NCBI RefSeq assembly: GCF_036711975.1
Contig: NC_091971.1
Span: 16,065,501 to 16,129,500 of the forward strand
Direction of reading: 5' to 3'
DNA from: Onthophagus taurus
Taxonomy: Eukaryota > Arthropoda > Insecta > Coleoptera > Scarabaeidae
DNA length: 64,000 bases
Both the position numbers and the translations under genes were made by a program. The stretch's first letter is position 1; every line of letters starts with the position of its first letter. The notes under the pieces were generated by a model, which was not told where the DNA came from, ran no database searches, and saw only the letters and a program-made list of their open reading frames with translations. This document shows, in pieces, positions 55,301 to 64,000 of the stretch.

Positions 55301-56369
55301 AAATTCTATATAAAATAAAAACTAGTTTAAAAGTACAAAATCAAACTATAGATTATTTTCTTCAAAAATTTTTACACGAATCGTCATCATTTTGTCTCTA
55401 GTTTTATTAAAATGGACAGGCACCAAACAATTTTCAATAGTTTGAGCCTGTCTTACTCAAATGATGCATAACGTGGTCCAATTTATAAATGTATCTCAGA
55501 GCTACATAGTTGACGTATATCCTAAGAGCTTTCACCATTCTCGACATTGCAGCTGTAACGTAATCCTTTAAATCGTTTAATATTCGCGGATTACCAAGAA
55601 GTAAAGTGAATTATTTCGGACTATCCAGGAAATGTTTGACCGATTGTAACCGAAAATATTTCAATTTAATATTCGATTTCGATACATTTTAATAATGACA
55701 ACATTAATTTGAATAAAGACACGTTTTTATGTATTTTCAATATTGGATATGGTATAAACCGCGTAAAACGGTAATATCCTGTTAAAATGGTTTAGTTGCG
55801 GTAGCTTTTTATCAGATTAACGTTCGGTTGTACCTTTCGGTCATTGATTTTAATGGTGGTTATTTTATAACATCGTTGTGATCGTTTTAAATAATCCCAA
55901 TACATTATAAATATTTAATTCGATCCGAGGGTTAATTCCTATTCCAATTAAACATTTTCGAACCTTTTTACATTCAATTTTCCAACAATATCATTCAATT
56001 TATTTTTTAATGAAAAATTAATGCCGGTATTGTTTCAATTATCAACTTATATTTTGGTTTCGTGTGAGGATTGTTGCCTTTCAAATATTTGAGAATAACA
56101 GAAACAATATGCGTCGTGATGAAATTGTCCTTCAGCCAAGTAAATATTATTTTCGCTGGCGCATGGATTGTGCAGATAACAGCTGCAACAATTCCGTTTT
56201 TAAAATTGTATTACTTCCATACCATTGTCTACAACAGTGGTTCTCAACAAAAACTTCGCGAAAAGTTGGTCTTCCGTGAAACCTCGATATAGCGGATTAA
56301 TACGGGGAAGGGAGTGTAAGCAACTACTATTTCACACATCGAATTATAATGTAAAATTAAGATCTTGAT
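55301..56369. other. No gene seen
   Basis: AT-rich sequence. Two overlapping open frames at 56064-56292 show no known domain. It could be intronic to the Mid1-type gene. Confidence 0.35.
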
Positions 56370-56840
56370 CAAGATAAAAATATACAACAATCTAACACTG
56401 GATAACACTTAAAACTAGAACTAACGCTAGAGCTAGAACTAAACCCGAAACTTTCTAGTTCTAGCTCTAGTGTAAGTTCTAGTTTTAGTTCTATAAAAAT
56501 ATACAACATAGCGATATCTAGTGCTAACTAGCGCTGCCTCATAATGTTACTAGAAATAACATTAGACCTAGAACTAGAAACATTCGGGTTTAGCCGTTCG
56601 TCTCTTAAAACGGCTAAACTCGAATTATTCTAGTTCTAGGTCTAATGTTAGTTCTAATACCAATACAACTGTAAAACTAGAATTAACACTATACCTAGAA
56701 CTAGAATCATTTGAGTTTAGCCGTCTTTAGAGACGTGCGGCTAAACTCAAATGATTCTAGTTCTAGGTTTAGTGTTAATTCTAGTTTTAAATGTTATGTA
56801 GCGCTAGATTATTGTGTATTTTTATTGAACTAAAAGTACA
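56370..56840. repeat. CTAG-rich hairpins, left cluster (three)
   Basis: Hairpins at 56411-56486, about 56551-56655 and 56673-56788. In the last, 51-bp arms starting AAAACTAGAATTAACACTAT and ending GTTTAGCCG pair with one mismatch around a loop of about 14 nt. Outer flanks are related too: AAATATACAACAATCTAACACTG (left, 56378 on) is the inverse of CGCTAGATTATTGTGTATTTTTATTG (right, 56800 on), so the complete foldback unit is longer than each hairpin. Confidence 0.85.
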
Positions 56841-57404
56841 CTATGTTAATTAATTTTCGTAACCCACGTGACCTGTGTAATATTGGCTGCATATCTCAAT
56901 ATGTAGTGATAGCTTGGATAATTTTATATATATTATTTTTAAATTATTATTTAAATATATATAGTGGATATTTTAATGCTGACAGCTGATCGTACGTTAT
57001 TGTTGTGATTGTCGTACGCTTTGTGAGTTTTTGTATTTTCTTTGTTCTTTAATCATTTTTTGCTGTCTTTATATTTTTCGAAACAGTTCTTTTTAGAACC
57101 GTCGGTGTTGCTAGGGGTTGCTTTAAACGGCAAGTCTATAAACAAATCAAAATAACCACTACTTTCAACATACCACAATTTCAATGTACAATGGGTGCAC
57201 TAAAAATTCTTTTAAATAAAAGGACAGAAAGTTAGACCCTTTTTTATATTTAAAATATTTTTTTAATTATTAAAATATATCTAAATATATTTTAAAAGGC
57301 TTTTAAAGTTAATGAACTGTCGCCATCGTATTTAGGAACTTTCGTCGCGTTGCAATACCAATCTGTGATATTGGTTGCATACTTTACCGGATACGATAAT
57401 TAAT
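56841..57404. other. No gene seen
   Basis: AT-rich sequence between the hairpin cluster and the RT/RNase H element, without recognised features. Confidence 0.4.
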
Positions 57405-59235
57405 TAACACACTGTAGAACTAATCAAGTCGACAATCAAGTGGTGTATAGCCATGTTGAAAAGTCGGCAGATCACAGCCAGTCTGGGAGGCGAGTCGCTG
57501 ACTATAAAGGCGCTAAGAGGATGTCCCCAAGGGGGAGTGCTATCACCTCTATTATGGTGCCTGGTAGTTGATGACTTAATGAACACCCTAACTAAAAACG
57601 GATTTAAGATACAAGGGTATGCTGATGACCTAGTAATCACAATCCGAGGTAAATATGATTTAATCATAACTCAGCTAATGCAGAAAGCCCTACTACTCAC
57701 CAGTACTTGGTGCAGAAGCAATGGAATCAGCATCAATCCCAATAAAATCGAAATAGTCCCTTTCACTCGGAGAAAGAAGCTACAAATAAAAGCACCCTCC
57801 ATTGAAAGCAGAACTATTAACCTCAAAACAGAAACTAAATACCTAGGGGTAATACTTGACAGTAAACTAAACTGGAACTCACACTTAGATAAGGTGAGGA
57901 AAAAGGCCATCATGGCAAACCAGATCTGCCGCAGGCTCCTAGGAAGGAACTGGGGTATCAAACCACGAATGGCTCATTGGGCCTACGTAGCAATAATCAG
58001 ACCCATGGTCGCCTACGCCTCATTGGTTTGGTGGCCAAAAACAAAACATAAGACAGCTCAACAACAGCTGGCAGAAATCCAGCGGTTAGCATGTCTTAAC
58101 ATAACGGGTGCAATGAGATCCTGTCCGACGGCTGCTTTGGAAGCCCTACTCGGTCTCACACCGCTCCACATATATATAGAAAAGGAGGCAGCCTTAAGTG
58201 CCTTATCACTGAAAACAGTTTCTTCACTCAAGTTGATGCAGGGTAACCTCAGAGGACACATCGAGATCCTCAAGGACCCATGTCTAAATCACCTGATTGA
58301 AATTAAAACGGACCTCATACCGACGGAATATAATTGCAACCAACCGTATAAGGTCATATTTAGTAGCAGGGATGATTGGGCGAAGGGAGGGCCTCAACTA
58401 AAAAGAGGAGCCCTAGCCTGGTACACCGATGCTTCAAAGACAGTAAGATCAGGAGTAGGCATGGGCATCAGTGGACCAAATAGCCACATCAAATTGCCCC
58501 TCAGCTCGGACTTAACAATTTTCCAAGCAGAAGTTCTTGCTATAAACTTCTGCACCGCTTTGAACCTACAGAAGGGACAAAAAGGTGCATCCATAAACAT
58601 TTTCACAGACAGTCGGGCCGCCTTAAAGGCAATTCAGGCCTACACGTGTGGCTCCGCACTGATCAGAGAGTGTACCAACAACCTGAGAGAACTCGCTAGG
58701 GGCAATGATGTTACCCTATGGTGGGTTTCAGGTCACAGCAACATTGAGGGCAATGAGAAGGCCGACAAGCTGGCCAAAGAGGCAGCAAACACGCCCTTCA
58801 TTGGACCCCAACCTGGATGTGGACTACAAAAAAACCACCTAAAACAAATAATCAACAACTGCGAGGATTCAAAGATAGCCTTACGCTGAAAAGAACTTCC
58901 AGGTCACAGGCAAGCGGAGAGTATGATAACTCCGTCGCAAAACAAAACCAAAGAGGTTTTATGCCTCAGCAAAGGGGATCTAAGAACGCTTTCAGGCTAC
59001 CTGACCGGCCATGTGCCCCTAAAATACCACCTCTTCCACATTGGACAAGCTGAGGATCAAACTTGTCGACTATGCAACGACGAGTCAGAAACTGCTGAAC
59101 ATATACTGTGCAATTGCGTCGCCAGAGGCCGTCTAAGGCACAACGTCTTCGGTAAAACTCCCCTGTTACCTACCGACATAACTGTTCAAGACCTCAGGAC
59201 AATACTAAGGTTCATTAAGGACCTACATTTGCCCT
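57405..59235 (+). pseudogene. Non-LTR RT plus RNase H (LOA/I-like), one nonsense codon
   Basis: A 5'-truncated element whose frame starts inside the RT (LRGCPQGGVLSPLLWCLVVDD near 57510). It has the catalytic GYADDLVI (about 57615), KTETKYLGVILDSKLNWNSH and PMVAYASLVWW, then an RNase H domain with all its acidic positions: AWYTDASK (58417), IFQAEVLAI (58520), IFTDSRAAL (58600) and WVSGHSNIEGNEKADKLAKE (58720-58780). A C-terminal Cys/His motif (CRLCNDESETAEHILCNC, about 59070) follows. The frame is open throughout except TGA at 58887-58889, where Trp is expected. An (AAT)n tail at 59312-59330 marks the 3' end. The RNase H after RT suggests the I or LOA group. Confidence 0.9.
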
Positions 59236-59330
59236 AAACCTTTGGAGGGCTAAAGTTACAATAGATCTTATAGGTCGCGGTAACGAGAGGGGCCGCTCTC
59301 CTCAGCCCGGCAGCAATAATAATAATAATA

Positions 59331-60110
59331 ACACTAGACCAAGAACTAGAATCATTCGGCTTTAGCCATCTTATGAGACGCACGGCTAAACCCGAATGTT
59401 GCTAGTTCTAGTTCTAATGTTAGTTCTAGTGCCAATGCAAATATAAAACTAGAATTAACACTAGACCTAGAACTAGAATCATTTGGGTTTAGCCGCACGT
59501 CTCTAAAGTCGTTTTAAATGTTATACAACGCTAGATTATTGTGTATTTTTATTGAACTAAAAGTAGAACTAACACTATACCAAGAACTAGAATCATTCGG
59601 CTTTAGCCGACTTATGAGACGCACGGCTAAACCCGAATGGTGCTAGTTCTAGATCTAATGTTAGTTCTAGTGCCAGTGGAACTGTCAAACTAGAACTAAC
59701 ACTATACCTAGAACTAGAATCATTTGGGTTGGGTTGGGTTGGGTTGGGTTGGTAACAATGCTAGTGTAAAACTAGAACTAACACTAGATCTAGAACTAGA
59801 AGTATTCGAAGTTTTCTATTTCTAGGTCTAGTGTTAGTTGTAGTTTTAATTGTTATGCCGCGCTAGATTGTTGTATATTTTTATTGAACTAAAAGTAGAA
59901 TTAACACTAGACCAAGAACTAGAATGAGAGTCTTAAGAGATGCACGGTTAAACACGAATGTTTCTAAGTCTCGTGTTAGCTCTACTTTTAATTCAATGAA
60001 AAATATAAAACAGTCTAACGCTGAATAATAACTAAAACTAGAACTAACACTAACATTACAACTAACACTAGACTTAGAACTACAAATATTCGGATTTAGT
60101 TCATCTCTTA
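59331..60110. repeat. CTAG-rich hairpins, right cluster
   Basis: Five or more hairpin units of the 56.4-kb family, for example about 59325-59440, 59560-59680, 59770-59855 and 59885-59995, and a decayed one at 60020-60105. Loops carry GGGTTTAGCC-type sequence. The spacer CGCTAGATTATTGTGTATTT recurs at about 59530 and 59860. The LOA-like element separates this cluster from the left one. Confidence 0.85.
59724..59753 (+). repeat. (TTGGG)5 pentanucleotide run
   Basis: Five full TTGGG units plus a partial, starting inside the CATTTGGGTT of a hairpin arm. Shorter runs occur near 20287 and 21219. Probably local slippage from the arm's own TTTGGGTTT. Confidence 0.85.
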
Positions 60111-62229
60111 ACGAAGTCCGTTATATAAAAGTTTTACTGTATTTTATATTGAAAATATGAGATGATATTTTGAAATAAAAAAGTCACAGTATTATTAAGA
60201 ACCAGCTCAATAAAATGAATTTTTTTTTGTGGTTCACATTTTCATAAAAAGATTATTAATAAAATCATCTCGATAAACAGAAAAATTTGAATATTAGGTC
60301 ACGTCTTGACTTGGAAAAATCGACTGCAACGCGACAGGAGTTTTGATTGATTACCCAAAATTCGCCACGTCATCTCCGGGAGCCGATTCGATTTCGGGTT
60401 ATAAAGAAAAATTAGAGTCGAATTCAGAAACGAGGTGCAAACAACGGAAGACGCCGTCGTCTCTTTTTGCCATGATGTATTGTTATCGTCCGTTGTAAAC
60501 GATCTAAAATTGGATAAGGTAAAACGTATTTCAACGTAAAACAGGGGATGTAAGTGAGACTATTATGAGTGTGTTTTGTATGTAAAGCCATTCTCGTCGT
60601 TGTCGGCGTCCTTGTAAATTGCTTAATTGAATTAACCGGACACTCTTGCGTACATACGATAACAATACGTTTCCGATTTATTTGTTAAAATTATTCACAA
60701 TCATAAAAACAAACGGAAATAAATGAATTCTTTTCTACTAGATTACTTGAAGTAGTTAAATTTAGCAACAAAATGTAGAATGAAAACACTAATTCTTCTT
60801 GTTTTGTTAAAAGTAATGAGATCAGTGTAAAACGTTGATTAAAAATTTCAACAAGACATCCATAATGCATAAAAGATTATGATTGCTAGAAGAAGAAAGA
60901 ACTTTTTTCTCTCGATTAGTATTGACTCGCTTTTTGATCATTCCGTATGCCTAAAAGCTTTAATACTAATGCATGTAATACCATAACAATGAATTGAAAC
61001 TATTTATTCTCCCATACATAGAAAATATAACATATTAAAGCATCAAAAACTTCTTAAAAACAACTTGGAAATGTTTCTAATTCCAATAAATATTTCTGTT
61101 TGTTGACAAAGATCAGTTTATCATCAATCTTTTATACGAAGTTGCAAAAAGTAACTAGAAATGGACTCCTCCTTTTCAAAACAGTGACCATATCATATTA
61201 TTTTAAGATTTGCGAGTTAGACAAAAAAAAGCTTTAAAACCGTCTTCCTATAGATTTATTATCGTACGATCATCATAGGATAGATCCTTGTATGAAGAGC
61301 AAATAAAAATATGAGTTTAATAAATTCAATAGCAAGGGCGAATTCACTTAATCACGAACATGAAATTTACTGAAAGCTGTGGTATTCCCTGAAGATCCGA
61401 GAACATCGAGGAACGAGTTGTTTGTCTGTAAATCGATTGCCTATCGACTGGAAGTATATTTTTTAGATTCAGTCGCTATTCAATTTAATTTAAACTTACA
61501 GAAGAGTTTAATGAAAATTTTGTACAAATACTTAATCGACTCTTGAAGGAGAATTTGAAATAAATCAATAACAAAACGTAATAATGAGTAAAATTAAAAT
61601 AATAGAAACGAAAACGGTTAAAATCGGTTCTTAGTTCTTTATTAGCGTCCAATATAAAGTCGCTAAACATAAAAAAGATTGACATAAAAAGTTTTGGCTT
61701 TAAAAATAATGATTGCTAAGACATTTAGATAAATCCTGACATATATGTTTAGAAAGTAAACTGTACTGCATTCAACTTGTTACAAATATCTTAACTAACT
61801 CTTGTAGTTAGTGGTAATAGTAAATAGTGCTATATTGAGTGAGTCAACATAAGTTATGGCCCCAGTTTTTCCAAAGAAATCACAACTGGAGGCTATTGTA
61901 TTCTAATTTGAATCAAGGAGAGAAGCTATGTTGCAAGAAATGGAAGAGGAGATACTTGATATTTTAAAGTTCTAATGACAATACTCTTGAACAACATAAA
62001 AAGATATTGTAATACATAGTAACCAAAAAGAAATAAATTAACAAAAAAATTGTGACAAATACAACAACAAGAGAGATACGTCAAAGAGAGATATATGATT
62101 GAAGCTCTGGTAATAGGAATTAAGAATTCGAACTAATGGCAAGTTGTGATAAAGGTTGGTGTTAGATACATTAAGACGAAATGTGGCGTTGTGGTATTCT
62201 TAAAGCTCAACTCAGGCAGAAGATCGGGA
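60111..62229. other. No gene seen
   Basis: AT-rich. About 60290-60620 has more even base composition and no poly-T runs, possibly unique or conserved sequence, but no exon was recognised. Confidence 0.35.
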
Positions 62230-63560
62230 TATCCAGCATGCTATTAACAAGCTTGAAAAGGAAGATCAAGTCAGAAACAACTCGACATTACGGAACCATA
62301 ACATAGTACACTATTGACAAATGCCAAATAAAGGGATTTTATACACAAAAAATTTGTGAAGTTCTTACTGATTCTGATAACAAATACCAAATTACATAGA
62401 GATTTGTTTACCATAAATTCAATCTGATGATGAAATCGCAATTTGGAATCCAATATAATGCCAAAATCTTTTACTTTATCCGTGGACCAGATAGCATACC
62501 GTTAAAGTTGCATGGAAAGTAGAGCAGATAACGTTTTTAAGTAAATGTATTTTTTTGGCATTTGTTATAATTTAGGTAAAGTTTGTTGAGGCGACAATAG
62601 TTATGCAGGCTGTCCAGATCCTCCTGTAGTCTAAGACACTCCAGATTAGATCCGATCCAAAACAAGAAGAAATATCGTTTCTGATATTTATTACAAATAG
62701 TAAGGGTCCAAGACTGCCTTGAGGCACACCGGATGTGATAGGTTTGAAACGAGATGCAAAGCTACCAATCCTGACCGTCTGACTTCTGTTGGATAAATAC
62801 GACAAAATTGAGCGAACAAGGCCGTCTGGAATATCAAAGGAGAAAAGTTTCTATACAAAAATAGTATGGTTGATTTTGTCGAAGGCCTTGGAGTAGTCGA
62901 TGGACATGGCGTCAATCTGAGTATCTTCGTTCAAAGCAGAATGAATAAAAACTCCACCGATCGCCCAGACAGGAAATATGTTGTTCATAGATTATAGAAT
63001 GAGTAATAGAGAAACTAAGATATTCATGGATAATTTCATCAAAGACCTTGGGGATAGCTGAAAGGATAGAAATAGGACGGTAAATGGATATCAACTCTTT
63101 ATCGCCGGATTTAAGTATGTAAATAACAAAAGCACCTTGGGAAAACACTTTCAAGTAAGGACTTCGAAAAAATACGAAACAGTGGCGTAGACAGTTCAGT
63201 AGCAAACTCTTTTAAGAATAAAGCTGGAATACCATCCAGACCAGGGCTAGAAGACCGGTCAAAATGTAACAGTACATTATGAATTCCATTAGCGGAAAAC
63301 CACGTCAAAAGAACTGTTGATTGTGCCATCTAGAAAAACAGACGGGAAGTAATCCTAGAAAGCACAGGACACGAGTCAACTATGGTACCATCAAAGAAAG
63401 TCATTGAGGCTGGCATGCCGGATGAAGAACCCTTTTTGCTATTAACAAACGACCATATCTTCTTTGGTTTCCCCAATACATCTGCCGAAATAGAACTCAG
63501 ATAAGCTCTGAATAATAGAATAGAAAACTTTCTTCACTATGAAAAGTTAGGTCATATTAT
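62230..63560 (-). pseudogene. CR1/Jockey-like RT remnant
   Basis: Minus-strand blocks in broken frames: KPKKIWSFVNSKKGSSSGMP (about 63465-63405), HFDRSSSPGLDGIPALFLKE (about 63265), LKSGDKELISIYRPISILSA (about 63115), IDYSKAFDKINHT, then YLSNRSQTVRIGSFASRFKP and TSGVPQGSLGPLLFVI (62720), and MDSKLRFHHQIEFMVNKS with YLAFVNSVLCYGS (62450-62290). The catalytic YADD region is deleted. Dead element; clade by motif style only. Confidence 0.7.
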
Positions 63561-64000
63561 AATTTCACCCCAACGTTTTATTCATCCGCACAAACACAGA
63601 AAGGTACCATGAGTCTGAAACCTTTTTTCTTAATATGTTTCAAAGTAGGTAATCATTTTACTTGAATTTCTTTTTCTTTCATTTTATACAATCCGTGATC
63701 TGGTCTTTTAGGCTACATGTTCTGAAAGATGTTCAATGAATTGTGCAATTTGTAATTTTATGCGTTAATCTGCAATAACAGCGAAGATGTGAGAATAAAA
63801 TAAAATTAATCTACAATAATGGGCACTGTCTAGAAGAGTAATGTGGTGGCACGAATCTCCGGCAACTATCCGGTATCTTATATATTTTTTAAAATCCGGC
63901 CGGATACCGGATAGTTACCAAATATCCGGCTTTAGCCAGATATTAAAAACCTATTACTTAGTACTCCATCATTCACAGGAATTCGTATCTCCTTTAGGTG
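63561..64000. repeat. CCGGATA hairpin in otherwise featureless sequence
   Basis: GGCAACTATCCGGTATC at about 63863 and GGATACCGGATAGTTACC at about 63902-63920 form a hairpin, with extra ATCCGGC copies at 63890 and 63931. The rest of the stretch shows nothing recognisable. Confidence 0.6.

Noticed and set aside
56064..56292. Overlapping frames containing a Cys-rich piece, as a possible Mid1 upstream exon
   Set aside because: Wrong strand and no family motif or matching splice sites.

Overview
The window looks like AT-rich, repeat-laden insect nuclear DNA, possibly from a beetle. Evidence: host genes with animal-type exons and GT-AG introns of only 53-60 bp, one 19-kb intron, no bacterial-style operons, and a mix of insect-type transposons. 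The order is an inference.

Host genes, all on the minus strand: TRAPPC4 (4951-5657, 2 exons), a five-repeat ankyrin protein with a Gln/Tyr/Ser/Pro-rich hexapeptide tail (6303-7550, 3 exons), archease (12994-13581, 3 exons) and the last two coding exons of a Mid1/FAM155 (NALF) family NALCN-channel auxiliary subunit (49551-49734 joined to 29851-30338). The Mid1-type exons are 19,212 bp apart; reading frame, splice phase and family conservation agree across the junction. Its upstream exons were not found and probably lie beyond 64 kb.

Mobile DNA by region. 1-4.3 kb: Jockey-like reverse transcriptase (RT), a 182-bp tandem repeat, a hAT remnant split by a small foldback insertion with a hammerhead-like core, and a Mutator-like transposase. 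8.2-12.2 kb: RTE-like RT remnants, the second with a Penelope-like RT inside it. 16.1-18.24 kb: a satellite array of 184-bp and 172-bp units. 19.5-21.5 kb: Tigger, RTE-like RT and a MITE. 24.3-26.1 kb: a diverged local duplication. The 19-kb Mid1 intron (30.3-49.55 kb) holds a MITE, a mariner-like element with arms of about 450 bp, a young 4.9-kb Ty3/Gypsy element (35106-40023; 308-bp LTRs differing at 2 positions; 4-bp target duplication), Tigger and RTE remnants, and a foldback element with an internal tandem array. 49.97-53.4 kb: an old LTR-bounded Copia element in which a Jockey-like RT replaces the Copia RT. 53.5-60.1 kb: foldback modules and CTAG-rich hairpins, plus a nearly intact RT/RNase H element (57.4-59.3 kb). 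62.2-63.6 kb: a decayed RT on the minus strand.

No rRNA, tRNA, CRISPR or prokaryotic feature was found. The host genes have general cellular roles: vesicle tethering, RNA-ligase activation and, for the Mid1 homologue, surface delivery of a sodium-leak channel. They do not form a functional cluster.
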